Shown here one piece after another: positions 1 to 10,695 of a stretch of 64,000 bases of DNA. Every line of letters begins with the position of its first letter. Position 1 is the first letter of the stretch. The notes below the pieces were generated by a model. The model had not been told where the DNA came from. It saw only the letters and a list, made by a program, of their open reading frames with translations, and did not search any database. A program made the translations under genes and the position numbers. The stretch covers positions 638,187-702,186 of the forward strand of contig NW_024748870.1 of NCBI RefSeq assembly GCF_018991925.1. Reading direction: 5' to 3'. Origin of the DNA: Homarus americanus. Its lineage: Eukaryota > Arthropoda > Malacostraca > Decapoda > Nephropidae.

Positions 1-169
1 ATGTATATAATATATATGTATATATAATAATAATAATAATAAGAGAAACAGATTATAGAAAAAGATAGTGACTTAGTTAGGGGCGGGACGGGGCGGGGGA
101 ACATAAAGTGAATGTATACAAATTAATGTTTACAAATGGCTGGCAGGGGCTGGTCCCTTGCCCTTCTGT

Positions 170-212
170 ATGAGGTCACGTAGGTCATGTGGTACAGTAT
201 CTCGTTCACTGT
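170..212. repeat. minisatellite, left part (split by LINE)
   Basis: This piece has the pattern 'catgtggtacagtat ctcgttcactgtcat'. The same roughly 34-bp unit resumes at 931, on the far side of the LINE copy at 215-930. The array therefore predates the LINE. Confidence 0.7.
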
Positions 213-214
213 CA

Positions 215-930
215 TAAGAACATAAGAACATAAGAATAGAGGAAACTGCAGCGGGCCTATTAGCCCATACTGGGTAGTCCCATTTACACCCAACCCCTAT
301 TGCTCATATAAGCATCCAACCTATGTTTGAAGCTATCCAGCTTATTCAAGTAATTTGTCTAATTTACAACCATTTTTACGAGTTCGCTCCTGGTTGGATA
401 GTTTGAGTACCTTTGTAATGTCCCCTTTGTTTAGCCCTGACTTCCATTTATGCACCTCTATCATGTCTCCCCTCGCTCTACGTCTCTCGAGGGAGTGCAA
501 ATTAAGATGCTTTAACCTGTCTCTGTACTCAAGGTTCCTAATGCCCGGGATTAGTTTTGTCATTCTCCTCTGGATTCTTTCCAAGGATTCTATATCCAAT
601 GTGTAATGCGGTAATACGGTGACCAGAACTGAACTGTGTAATCCAGGTGAGGTCTCACAAGAGCAAGATATAATCTTAAGATGACCTCGCTAGTCTTGTA
701 ACTAACACTCCTTTGTATGAACCCAAGTACTTTATTAGCCTTGTTACGAGCAAAAACACATTGTTTACTTGCCTTAAGATTCCTACTTAGCATTACTCCT
801 AAATCTCTCTCGCAGTCGGATTTCACAATGGCATCGTTGTTCATCTGGTAACTGGTTTCCCTGTTTACCTCTCCAATACTGAGTACTTTACATTTGTCCA
901 CATTGAATTTCATCTGCCATTTTTTAGACC
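215..930 (-). mobile_element. 5'-truncated CR1-like LINE (RT C-terminal part)
   Basis: The minus strand encodes the end of a non-LTR reverse transcriptase in two pieces, 913-590 and 599-342, separated by a frameshift. The first piece has the thumb-region signature RLYLALVRPHLDY. The second has IQRRMTKLIPGIRN followed by a basic region, the usual C-terminus of CR1/L2/Rex-like LINEs. The 3' end, at low coordinates, finishes in three copies of the octamer TTCTTATG (CATAAGAA on the plus strand, about 212-236). Octamer tails are typical of CR1. The insertion lies inside a minisatellite and is flanked by CTCGTTCACTgTCA (201-214) and CTCGTTCACTaTCA (931-944), which look like a 14-bp target duplication, although the host array is itself repetitive. 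Endonuclease and most of RT are absent, as expected for 5' truncation. It is related to the longer copy at 23.9-27.6 kb. Confidence 0.85.
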
Positions 931-1080
931 CTCGTTCACTATCAAGTGGTGCTACAGTACCTAGTTCACTGTCATGTGGCGGTACAGTACATCATTCACT
1001 GTCATGTGGCGATACAGTACCTCGGTCACTGTGATGTGGACGTACAGTACCTCATTCACCGCCCTGTTGTGTTCTGGTAC
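931..1080. repeat. minisatellite, right part, ~34-bp unit
   Basis: Four to five degenerate units of the form 'ttcactgtcatgtggcg(g/a)tacagtacctcg' run from 931 to about 1080 and then fade into unique sequence. They match the piece at 170-212. The ORF crossing them (974-1279) is a by-product of the array. Confidence 0.75.
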
Positions 1081-1763
1081 AGTGCCACACAGGTCTGACC
1101 CTCGACCGTTCCCAAACTTGCCAGCGTGGACTACTTCAAGCCTCTGGTGGTCTGCAAGAGTTGTTGGGTCCCAGGGCGGTTATCACTGTTTACTGTTGAG
1201 TTACTGGCTTAAACACTGTTCAACGCTGACTACACTCCTTTCAGAAACGGAATTGTCACCTTTGGCAGGAATTTACTGATATCCTGGTGGGGAGGAGGAC
1301 AAGTGTGTGTGTGTGTGTGTTTGTAGTGCCAGCCATTCCTCGTTTTTCATGGGTCACCTAATCGGCATCGTATCATCACCAGTGTTTCCTTGTTGTCGTG
1401 ATGCCAGCAACAACAGGGCACCAGTCAACACAGAGATAGGGAAAAATGTCGTACAGTAAAGGAGCCCAAAATAAATAGGAGCCCAGAGTAAATAGATGAG
1501 GAAAGTAGTTAAGTTACTAAGATTATGTGAATAGATAAATAGATCAAATTATTTGTCATTTGGCATATTGTAAATAGATAGTTTAAGTAGATAAGACTAG
1601 ACTAGTTAGGTGATCGGCCATTAAGATTATGTGTGGTTGTTTTCGGATAATAATTACAGTATATAAAGACAATTGGTGTAACAAATGTATTTTCTTGTTA
1701 TTGTAAATTATATAGATAATTAATTAATATGGGAAAAAAATCTGGTTATTTGCTAGCGCTGAA
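1080..1763. other. no gene recognised
   Basis: No coding similarity was recognised. The stretch contains a short (GT)n at about 1303-1322 and becomes AT-rich after 1450. Confidence 0.5.
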
Positions 1764-1930
1764 GTTAGGTTAGGTTAGGTTAACTTGGGTTAGGTTAGGT
1801 TATAGTGGATTAGTTTGTGTTAGGTTATATTAAGTTAGATTAGGTTTCGTTAGGTCACGTTAGTTAAAAAGGTTAGGTTTGGTTAGGTAAGGTCACGTTT
1901 GGTTAGGTTAGGTTAGGTTAAAAAAAAAAA
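1764..1930 (+). repeat. degenerate interstitial (TTAGG)n telomere-type repeat
   Basis: Runs of GGTTA GGTTA recur from about 1764 to 1918, interrupted by variants such as GGTTATAGT, GGTTTCGT and GGTCACGT, and end in an A-run. TTAGG is the arthropod telomere motif. Here it is degenerate and internal, so it is not a chromosome end. Confidence 0.85.
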
Positions 1931-1975
1931 ACTTCAAATGCTCTATTAAATCCCTTTTAATTGACTCCGGAAAAT

Positions 1976-2270
1976 ACCTGCTAACACCTGTGAAAGACCT
2001 GTTAACACCAGGTCATAGTACACACCTGTATCTCTCTCTGCCTGACACCTGTGAAAGATCTGTTAACACCAGGCCATATTACACACCTGTATCTCTCTAT
2101 CTAACACCTGTGAAAGACCTGTTAACACCAGGTCATAGTACACACCTGTATCTCTCTCTGCCTGACACCTGTGAAAGATCTGTTAACACCAGGCCATATT
2201 ACACACCTGTATCTCTCTAACACCTGTGAAAGACCTGTTAACACCAGGTCATATTACACACCTGTATCTC
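1976..2270 (+). repeat. 60-bp tandem repeat, five copies, alternating variants
   Basis: Five units of about 60 bp contain 'aacacctgtgaaaga(c/t)ctgttaacaccagg'. Two variants, 'aggtcatagta' and 'aggccatatta', alternate, giving a 120-bp higher-order period. The last unit is shortened by about 5 bp at its junction. The ORF running through it is an artefact. Confidence 0.9.
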
Positions 2271-2357
2271 TCAATGGTTGGTCGAGCATTACGCGGGAGT
2301 TCGTTGACCAGCCAGTTGATCCTACCTTTGAGACGGATTGATTAAGGTGAGTAGTAT

Positions 2358-2402
<45 letters not shown>

Positions 2403-2421
2403 ACAGTATCTATCTATCTAC

Positions 2422-2463
<42 letters not shown>

Positions 2464-2464
2464 G

Positions 2465-2526
<62 letters not shown>

Positions 2527-2529
2527 CAT

Positions 2530-2595
<66 letters not shown>

Positions 2596-2612
2596 CTCTC
2601 TCTCTTTCTATA
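2358..2612. repeat. compound microsatellite (CT)n-(CTAT)n-(CT)n
   Basis: (CT)n at 2358-2402 is followed by (TATC)n with a single TGTC interruption to about 2530. A second (TC)n follows to about 2612. It is non-coding. Confidence 0.97.
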
Positions 2613-2649
2613 ACTTCCTACAATACACTAGGCAACAAATTAAAAATAA

Positions 2650-4441
2650 AACACAGTTTCGTTACATGGTTCAAATCAGCTTCCTTTTCGTAGTTTTGAG
2701 GCGCTCATTTCAAATCTGGCAATAAAAATTCTCTAGCACGTACAGTTTATTTGTTATACAAATAATTAAATCTTACAAATACAATAACTGAAAAATACTA
2801 TTTTTCCTGTTATTCCTGTTACCTTTTCCACGTTATCACTAAAATTCAATAAAGAATGAAAACACTCATGAGAAGAAACAAAAAGTATTAAATTTCACAC
2901 TGTAGGTCATTCGTTATTTTATTTCATCCTTATATGTGTTGTATTATCCTCCGATTGTAATAGTCCCCCATCATGACAGGATCCCATCTACCCTGGTACC
3001 TTTCCTCCATACGTCTAATGTCCTGATGAAATCGCTCTCCATGTTCATCACTAATCGCCCCAGATTCTCAGGAAAAAGTTCAAGTGTGAGGGTAGGAGGG
3101 ACATCCTGCATCCTTAGTTTTTGTAGTTTTTTAAGGGTTCCTCTTCAAGTTGGCAATGGTTTTCTTCCTTCTTGTTTCCAAGAAACCCTTTGACTACAGA
3201 TGTAAAGCATTTCCATGCAGCTAGCTCATTTTCCTTCAGTTTGTTTTCAAAGTCGTCATCACGAAGTAACTTTCTTATCTGTGGGCCAACAAAGATACCC
3301 TCTTTGACTTTAGCATCACTGAACTATGGGAATTTTCCCCTCAAGTACACGAACCAATCACCTTGTTTGTCCACGGCCTTCACAAAATTCTTCATTAGTC
3401 CCAGCTTGATGTGTAAAGGAGGTAGAAGTACATTGTTTGGGTCTACCAAGGGAATATATTTAACGTTGCTTTTTCCTGGAACAAACTCTTCTCTCTTTGG
3501 CCAGTCCTTTGTGTTGTAGTGTTTTTCTGTTGCTCTGCTGTCCCATAAACACAGATAAAAGCAATATTTCGTGAACCCTCTTTGAAGGCCGAGTAGAAGG
3601 GCTATAACCTACAAATCGCCACAGATCTGTCATCTGTATTCCTTGTATTTAATAGCGGTCACTATTTTCTCCATACTATCATATGTTTAGTTCAAACCTA
3701 CAGAATGCGCCACTGGAACTGATGGCTTCTGGTTCCCATTATGCAATAATACCGCTTTCAAACTAAACTTGGAGGAATCTATGAAAAGCCGCCATTCCTT
3801 TGGGTCATGTTTTTCTCCCAGCTCTTACATCAGTCCATCTACATCAGTACACACACAGAGGGAATCCTGCATACTGTACAATGAAGATAATGTAATATTT
3901 ATTTTCCTAAAAACATAAATTCTTGTCTGTTTCGCTAGCAAGTTCCATTCCTGCAGTCTTGATGCTAAAAGTTCCGCCTGCTGTTTTGACAGACAGAGAT
4001 CACGTAAAGATCATTAAGTTCACTTTGTTCTGTAAGATGTGGTTCATTGGAAGTTTGGTCAATGAAAGGAAGATCATAGGATGATTCTGGGATTTCTTTC
4101 TCAATTTCCTCATCCGAAGTTAAGAGCTCTTCCAAATTAGCCGGTGGTGTAGAGGGAGGTCTTCTCCATGAGGAACGTGCCTTATTGCCGAAAATACATT
4201 TTGATGTTCCATTTGGTGAATTGACACAGCCTCGGCGTTGTATTCTCTCCATTCTCCAGTTCAGTATTGCTAACCTTGCATTTAATATATCCATACCAAC
4301 ACAAGTACGTATCTTATATTCCTACACTACATATATACATCATAAAAATGTTACGTGACTGACATTATTTATCGCCATATTTGAAATCAGCCCAAAATCA
4401 ATAAAGTGCAGCATATTTGATCCATGTTACCGAACCCATGT
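2650..4441 (-). mobile_element. TIR-flanked DNA element, orphan arthropod family A
   Basis: The segment at about 2653-2744 and the reverse complement of about 4350-4440 align along roughly 90 bp as imperfect terminal inverted repeats. Shared blocks include GTTACATGG/GTAACATGG, TCAAAT, ATTTCAAAT-TGGC-ATAAA and CACGTAA. Between them lies one decayed minus-strand reading frame (separate entry). The 1.8-kb size, TIRs and single ORF point to a cut-and-paste DNA transposon relic. I could not fix the outermost bases or a target duplication, and I do not assign a superfamily. Confidence 0.65.
2936..4294 (-). pseudogene. orphan multi-copy arthropod protein, transposon-associated
   Basis: The minus strand encodes fragments of a family I know from many arthropod genomes as 'uncharacterized protein'. 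In order: an acidic N-terminal piece (4294-3965, LTSDEEIEKE...LTEQSELNDL); HDPKEWRLFIDSSK (about 3810-3770); KYKEYRWQICGDL (about 3650-3620); LLPPLHIKLGLMKNFVKA (about 3430-3380); DAKVKEGIFVGPQIRKLL (about 3320-3270); FLGNKKE (about 3180); and DEHGERFHQDI...RYQGRWDP (about 3055-2980). At least one in-frame stop (after GKFP) and several frame changes disable it. The usual N-terminal Cys-rich domain is absent. The biochemical role is unknown. The flanking TIRs suggest a transposase. Confidence 0.8.
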
Positions 4442-4446
4442 CAACT

Positions 4447-4491
4447 AGTGTTATCTTTCTCCTCACCTACTCTTTTCCCCATTCACATTTC

Positions 4492-4538
<47 letters not shown>

Positions 4539-4895
4539 CAGCCAGAGGGTGAATGAGCCGTGGAGCTCAGGGATGGCTCTTCCTCCTCCTCCTGATTCAT
4601 CCCTCAGAGAGCCTCTCACCTTTGTGATGATGGCAAGGAATGGGAGGGAATATGAAAGGGGGGTAGAGGGAGGGAGGGAAAGAGAGAACGGATGGGGGGG
4701 GGGTGAGACTGAGAGGAGAGGAAAGGAAAGGAAAGGATATCGAGGGAAGGAGGGGAGGAGAGTGAGGCAGGAAGATGGATGGGAATGGGAGGGAAATAAA
4801 GAGATAGAGAGAAGACAATTTCCACTTAAACATTACCTTACAACACTACGTTTCTCCTCCTCGTACTACTACAACTACTACTTTCTTTTTTAATC
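4447..4895. repeat. low-complexity: C-run/(CT)n, purine-rich tract, (CTA)n
   Basis: A C-run and (CT)n lie at about 4489-4536, a G/A-rich tract at about 4625-4810, and CTACTAC-type repeats then a T-run at 4860-4892 beside the gap. ORFs on both strands here are compositional artefacts. Confidence 0.85.
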
Positions 4896-4994
4896 NNNNN
4901 NNNNNNNNNNNNNNNNNNNNNNNNNNNNNNNNNNNNNNNNNNNNNNNNNNNNNNNNNNNNNNNNNNNNNNNNNNNNNNNNNNNNNNNNNNNNNN
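4896..4994. other. assembly gap (99 N)
   Basis: A run of Ns. It is preceded by (CTA)n plus a T-run, the same context as the second gap at 35960. Confidence 1.
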
Positions 4995-5149
4995 AAGAGT
5001 CTTGCTAATTCATTTTTTCTTCCGTCAGTCACGCCCCCTTCATGGGAGCGTATCCGTATCCGGTGTGCCCTCATTCTAGAGGGTGTGTGGTGGACATGCC
5101 ACCCTTGCGTGATTTCAGACTTGAGACCTACCTATTCCAGGACAGAGTT

Positions 5150-6082
5150 TGTTACGAGAATTACAACACTCCCCACCGCCACTTGTTGGTCGAGTGGTCG
5201 TAGAGTGGTTCCCGCAACACTGTCCCGAAAGCCCCGTCAGGGGATCCTACTTCCCTAGTGTTACTGAATGCTCACTTATAGGCGTGAGCTAGTGTACCTA
5301 ATTGGGGGGGAGGGGTAAGGATTCAGGATTGCGACCCCCTTCCCAGGTGGAACACGCACGATCACGGTTTCCCAGGAAGGCTCGGCGGAGGGGGGAGTTC
5401 TGCTCCTACCCCCTTTCGTGTTCACAATCTCCTACAGTGGAGGTGAACAGTTACAGGGGGGACCCAAGGACGAATACACCTCTAGGGTGCAGGTCCCCAG
5501 GCCAGAGCGAAAAAGAAGGAAGATCAAGGAGAAATAGCCAATGGTGCAAGTGCACCAGTGGGATCGCGGCCCAAGTCCGCTGCAGAAAAACCGTTACAGA
5601 TCTCCCAGTCTGGGCCGCCTCTGATCAGGAGTCACCCCTGATCAGTAGGGAGGTACAGAAAGGGCGTTGTCTGAAACGAGCTTCCCTGTTGTATGAAGTA
5701 ATGGCAATGAGGTTGATGATTGAGTGCAGTTTGTCAGTGGTAAGAGATAGGCTGGCTGGCTTTGCAGTGAGGGGGTCTAGAGAGACGTCCGTTCACAACG
5801 AAGGCTGGCTGGCGAGTGGTTGAATGAATCTCAATGGAGAGACAGAGCTTATATACCCAGCAGCCGCTATGAGTCATGGTGGGAAAACCCGAGAAGTCGC
5901 CGGTGAATAGTTTCGTTGCTAAGCAACGGCACGTTGGAATGTGATAGCAGGTGGTGGGCTGCTACGCAGTTTGTAGGGGAGACGTCCACTACAATACCCC
6001 ATAGTAATGAGGTGATGATTTTGGTGGGATCTATTCCTTGGACCTATAATACAAAGAGAAATTGAATTTGTGATTTGTTACA
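5150..6082 (+). repeat. possible solo LTR
   Basis: The block begins TGTTACGAGAATTAC and ends GATTTGTTACA. These are TG...CA ends like the TGTTACG...GTAACA termini of the two gypsy LTR pairs in this window. It contains a TATA-like CTTATATACC at about 5850. There is no paired LTR, internal domain or clear target duplication. The ORF at 5302-5823 has no recognisable domain and is probably fortuitous. Confidence 0.3.
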
Positions 6083-6400
6083 ACCTTAGAGGCCAAGGGT
6101 CGTATTACTAGCATTAATTTCTATTTTTTTTAATTTCATTTAAGAATATTACATACAATCACTAGGAGATTACACCAACTCAAGTTTTCTGCTCGTGTAA
6201 TTTCACTCTCGGAGGTCAGGGAAAGTCTGAGTGTCAAAGTAACACTGGACAGGTTTTAAGAGCTCCAGCAGCCAAAAGAAATTATTATATTTCCATATAT
6301 TTCAGTAAGCTTTTAACGAGGGTTGATTTATATAATAATAGTGTTGTTGTTTTTCTTTATATAAGTATCCATTCCCAACTATTTTTAAGTATTCATACTT
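6083..6400. other. AT-rich, no gene recognised
   Basis: Transition between the LTR-like block and the viral block. I see no coding signal. Confidence 0.5.
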
Positions 6401-7434
6401 AAATGGCTTCGATTATAACTAGTTCAAAAAGACCATTCAAATGATGCTCTTTAATTACATCAGTACATCCAAATACTTGGTTTATCACAGATTCATCCAT
6501 TGAAGATCGATTCCTCCGAAAAAAAAATTAGATACTCAAGATATTATTACGATTTTCCATGATCGATTTTAGAATAATTTCTCCTTTAGATGGTGTCCAA
6601 CAGGAGACCAACCCAACATTATAATCACTACCAAAAAATATGAAATGTAAAATTAGATATCGGAGAAATTGATTACTATGAACCCAATATGTTTCATCAT
6701 TGAATTATACTTTCCCAATCTAATTGATTTTCTATTGGTACCAAAGGAAGGGTGGATGAGTAAAAGTCTATATTCATTGGGTAATATAGTCATGGCAGTA
6801 ACATCAGAATCGCCACTTGTAATTACAGAAAAAACTTGTAAATTTCATTTTCAGTAAATGTTTTCTCAATAAAACGATAGAGCGATTTCTCCTTCAAGTC
6901 TTTCATAATACGGTACTCCAGCTGTTGAATACAATTTCAAGTTTTGAGATGTCGTACATATTTTCTTTAAATATTTTATTTATTTTTTATAAATCAGTTG
7001 TATAATTTTCCAATTCCGATTTTTGGGATATAGTCATTTCGAAAAAAATATCTCTATTTCTCTCACTACACCATCTTCTGTTTTTTTTTTGTTTTTTTTT
7101 ACATTGGAATGACCATCCATAACAAAATATAAAATAATTGTATTATCACTATTATCATTATCACTATTTAAAATATGTATAATGACTTATACATAATTAA
7201 GTATAATATTACAGACCTTGTGACTCGTTTTTTTCTATATCAACTGTTTGTGGCAATAATTCGTTGGGCGTAGCATAGGCATGAACAAATATTGACCCAT
7301 CAATACCGATAACTTGTAAACTATTGACGGACGAAAAGATATTTCCTAAATTTGTTGTTAAATTTTCCTTATCGTCTACAGATAATCCAATTTTTGTTTG
7401 GTCAATAAACTTGGGAAAAATGATGTACGCCCAT
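6400..7434 (-). pseudogene. FEN1/XPG-like flap endonuclease relic (viral block)
   Basis: Flap endonucleases of this fold cut branched DNA during replication and repair. A minus-strand ATG at 7434 opens with MGVHHF, the MG[IV]xxL-type start of FEN1/XPG proteins. A frameshift in an A/T run follows at about 7415. The next piece contains VIGIDGSIFVHAYA, the N-domain [I/V]D[A/G]S motif. Near 6820 a piece begins DSDVTA, like the internal-domain E-x-D-x-D metal site although the first acidic residue is not evident. After it, about 6625, comes FFGSDYNVGL, equivalent to the helix-hairpin-helix-proximal GSDY...G element of FEN1. A further stop and frameshift lie near 6530. The N to I domain order and spacing fit the family, so I consider the identification good and the gene dead. 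It lies downstream of the DNA polymerase on the same strand, suggesting one viral replication block. Confidence 0.65.
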
Positions 7435-7984
7435 TATGAAGAATGCAACAGAAATTAATAACTAGTGTGTATATTGCATATTATTTAAATTTTATTAATA
7501 ATACACATATTCTAATTAATACCAGAACACCTTAAAGTATCAAATGGAAGTATTTTTAACCACTTTGCGGGATTGGAAAAAGGAAGAGCGGAGTTCCAAG
7601 GATATAATGTTATAAGTTTTAGAGAATCACCTAAGTTCTAAACAAACGATAAAAATGATACAACCTCGTTCATCGATATTGGATTAATAAAAAGGCATGG
7701 AGAAGGAGAGGTTATACAAACATATTTTCGAATTCTAGTTGACAGGATTGACTCTATTTGTCCGAGGCTGGGATATCCTCGTTTCTTGGGATCACTTGTT
7801 AACTTTATCTTAGTCCTCTTTTTTATCATCTGTTTCTTCAGTATGAAAAATAACTTGTAATAAAATACATTGTCTCCCTGTAGACCACCACCAGCACTGA
7901 TTTTTAGGAAGATTTAATGAAGAAACATTTTCTAAAAAGCTAGGCCAAATATCAGATATATCATTTTAGGTGTGAGGGGAGTTT
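7435..7984 (-). pseudogene. unrecognised AT-rich coding remnant (viral block)
   Basis: Between the FEN1-like gene and the next ORF, the minus strand carries an open piece of 63 codons (7829-7638) rich in Lys/Arg at its start. More open sequence lies upstream of it to about 7900. No domain was recognised. Composition and strand match the flanking viral-type genes. It could be the C-terminal part of the polymerase gene or a separate gene. Confidence 0.35.
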
Positions 7985-8419
7985 TCATGCGCTAAACTTA
8001 TATACATAATAACACATCGACGTATATTTTTCATATAGATTAATCCGCTCATCTTCTAAATATTTTTCTATTAGTTCTTCTATGTAAAGACCATCACCTT
8101 TCCTCCTTAGCTGTTTATTTTGTCTATGAACATTGTACGCAATTAGTATCGTTTGTATTAAACAATTGATAATCTGACCTATATCAGAAACAATACCCTC
8201 TGATCTGTCTATTGAATGAGGCTGAAGATTGAAAATGGTTATTGGACACATGTGAACACTCTTTCGGGGAAGTTTTTCAAATGTAATATGAGGTATCAAA
8301 TTATAGTAGGACACGTGGGTGCCTGCTTCGGCTGTCAATATACCCGGCTGAATTGTTTCTATTAAAATACCGAAACAGTAATGCATACATGTTGTTGATT
8401 TATAAGTGTGGAGGGACAC
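7985..8419 (-). pseudogene. 144-codon ORF of the viral block, function unknown
   Basis: An open minus-strand frame encoding a neutral-to-basic protein. A central stretch (IVSDIGQIINCLIQTILIAYN) looks helical and the C-terminal half is charged (EELIEKYLEDERINLYEKY). It directly follows the polymerase thumb-type segment, so it may be the far C-terminal part of the same large polymerase rather than its own gene. No signal peptide or known motif is visible. Confidence 0.4.
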
Positions 8420-8506
8420 AGTTTTATACTGCTCACAAATTCATCCGTATTATCCTTTAATTCCGTGTGAGTTTTATTTTTCTTTATTATATTAGTAAAC
8501 CATTTT

Positions 8507-10440
8507 TCAGTAACGTTTAATATTTTTTTCCTCTACATAAATATTTATATTAACTTGGTCGTGTAAAAGAATTAGTAAATTTTGTATTAATTGCATTTTA
8601 TCTGTATGGTTCCTTACATTCATCTTTTTCTTAAATCCCCTAATTTTACATTTATCTTTTTTGCCTTTTTCTTGAATAGCCATATAGCGTTTCTTACTTA
8701 TCACGACGAAAACTCCATATGAATCATCATGCGCCATCTGTAAGAAACGAATATTATCGTTATCCTTTCGCAAATTATCATTATAGAGTGTAGCTATAAA
8801 TGTACCATCGCCAACGGTGCGGGGCAATGATAGAAACAGTCAGTATCACTATATAAAATTTTGGCTCCCTCTCCCTCAAAGAAGGAACGCGCCTTATTTA
8901 AATGAAGGCGCCCATACTCTGTTACCATCGATGGAACTATTGCATCTTCAAATATTCCTTGGGATGCCATGGCTCCATAAAGATAATTAACCATGACTTT
9001 ACACGCATTAGCCTGAGTAGTTAAAGATTTGGATTTCAATATTTCACGTGTTTCAATAAGACGTTCGCATATACGGCGAAATGGAGACGCAGTATGTGGT
9101 TGATCAGTGCGTACGCTTAAGTAAATAAAATGGGGATCTTCAGCCATCTCAAGTACATTAAAAAGATCTCGCTCATGCGAAGATAAACACATATATGTTT
9201 CGCGGGAAACAGGAGTCAAAAACCCCGAGATAAATTATAATCTATAATAATAATAGGATATAACGAGGCAAATACTTGAATACTTGAAGTGGGAGTATAT
9301 ATGAACAGCCACAACTGGATCCAAAACAACCGCACCTTTGTAGGTGTTTTTTACCGGTATCAATGTCACGTTGTTGTGTAAGTGTATGTCTTGCATATTT
9401 GTGGGTCATGTCAAGAAACATTTCTCCCTTTAATCCATTGCTATGATCGTTTATTATTTGTCGTCTCTTCTTAAAAGCGGTTATATTATTAAAGTCAATG
9501 GGGGCAGTCAATATAGAATTGTAACTATTCATAACATACCGACGCACGATATATGTTGTGTTTGTATGTAGACATTGCTGGGGATCCGTATCCGCTTTTT
9601 GAGATAGATTACAAGTAATTCTCACGAGATCCAAGGTTCCATTTAGCTGAGTTACTAGGTCTATATCGTTAGAACTGTAATACATGAGAGCATCAAAATC
9701 CTCACTTTTAATGTTATTTATATTTTTTTTTTCAAATGCCTTATACATTCTATTAATTATTAAAATATCAAAATTAACTTTGCCACATCCTAAAATAGCC
9801 TCAGCGCACGCTTTCTACATAGCAAAGTGTCAATACTTAATACCCACGGAGGGGTCAGGTGGGGTGCCAGAGAGGAGTTGCAATAAGATTGAATCATAAA
9901 ACAATCGGTCTTAATGTAATCGGGAAATAGTCCATAAGAAATAGTACTATTAAATAATAAGTGATAATCGAAACCATCAATATTATTGCATGTACAGAAA
10001 ATACATCGAGGTTTGGACAATTCCTGTAAAGTCATCATTATTACTTCCCTTTCTTTTGAATAAAATTCCATCTTTACAGTTGATTTTGAAAAAAAAAGTA
10101 ATTCAGTTAATTGGTTTTGTATTTCTATTTCTTTTTGTTTTAACTGGTCAGGTGGAAATGGAAAATATACTATGATTCGAGTGTGAACTTCCCGCAATTG
10201 AGATGGGAAATTGGGGAATGTTACCTTCGCCTCTTGGAACGACGACACAATTAAGCGATCATTTAAACTGTCCCCCTTTGGGATTGATCCTGACAAATCA
10301 TGTCGCGTGGCTTCTAAATCAAAAGATAGTATTCTGTGGGAAATAACAATCCATATCACCGCTAATGAATGATAAATAGATTTCGTTATTATCAGGACCA
10401 TACCTACAGATTTGAAACAAACCCCTAGACTGAAACTTTG
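8507..10440 (-). pseudogene. family-B DNA polymerase of a large dsDNA virus, broken
   Basis: Ordered family-B polymerase motifs occur on the minus strand. Exo I is FDLEA near the start of the 10401-9790 piece. An Exo II-like IDGFDYHLLFN lies near 9960. Exo III (YYSSND) lies in the 9748-9242 piece. A motif-A-like SLYP lies near 9265. Motif B (K-x6-YG, residues 74-82) and motif C YSDTD (residues 123-127) are in the 9219-8794 piece. KKRY (residues 45-48), followed by a K-x-RG thumb element, is in the 8827-8507 piece. Frameshifts or stops separate these pieces near 9770, 9240, 8820 and 8450. KKRY and the full motif order fit cellular/herpes/baculo/nima-type polymerases rather than protein-primed Polinton polymerases. 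A nudivirus- or nimavirus-like origin is my inference. The 5' part of the gene is separated by a transposon (see 16182-16540). Confidence 0.8.
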
Positions 10441-10640
10441 AATTTTTTGTGGCGCTCATAATTAAAATAACACTGATAACTGTTGAATATTTCCCCATTG
10501 CCTCTATGAAAAAGGATAATAATTAAATTTAAAAAATTCAACCAATTTTAAACACTGATTATCGTCCTTGCAAAAAAGTCGAGCACCATATCCTTTATTT
10601 TTTTCTTTAATCAAATCATCTATCGATGCCTCACCCATTA

Positions 10641-10643
10641 TTA
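10641..10643. repeat. TTA target duplication, left (Harbinger)
   Basis: TTA precedes the left TIR and matches TTA at 16179-16181, the standard 3-bp target of PIF/Harbinger elements. Confidence 0.85.
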
Positions 10644-10695
10644 AGCCCCGTCCACACGATCGAGCAGTGCCCGGCGGGATTTGCCCGTTTACCGG

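Noticed and set aside
1764..1930. True chromosome end
   Set aside because: The TTAGG repeats are degenerate and followed by more than 60 kb of unrelated sequence.
1990..2220. 76-codon repetitive ORF
   Set aside because: A 60-bp tandem array whose period keeps the frame open by chance.
1976..2270. CRISPR-like array
   Set aside because: Units are contiguous tandem repeats without unique spacers, in a eukaryotic context.
2338..2613. ORF rich in Ser-Leu and YLSI
   Set aside because: Translation of the CT and CTAT microsatellite.
3172..3519. Plus-strand ORF of 115 codons
   Set aside because: Shadow of the minus-strand family A reading frame, which carries the recognisable motifs.
4417..4893. 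158-codon ORF and antisense ORFs
   Set aside because: Pyrimidine/purine low-complexity tract without codon structure or domain.
5302..5823. 173-codon plus-strand ORF
   Set aside because: No recognisable domain, and it lies inside an LTR-like block. I do not call it a gene.
8507..10440. Polinton/Maverick polymerase
   Set aside because: The KKRY thumb motif and full Exo I-III spacing fit RNA-primed family-B polymerases. No integrase or capsid of a Polinton is seen nearby.
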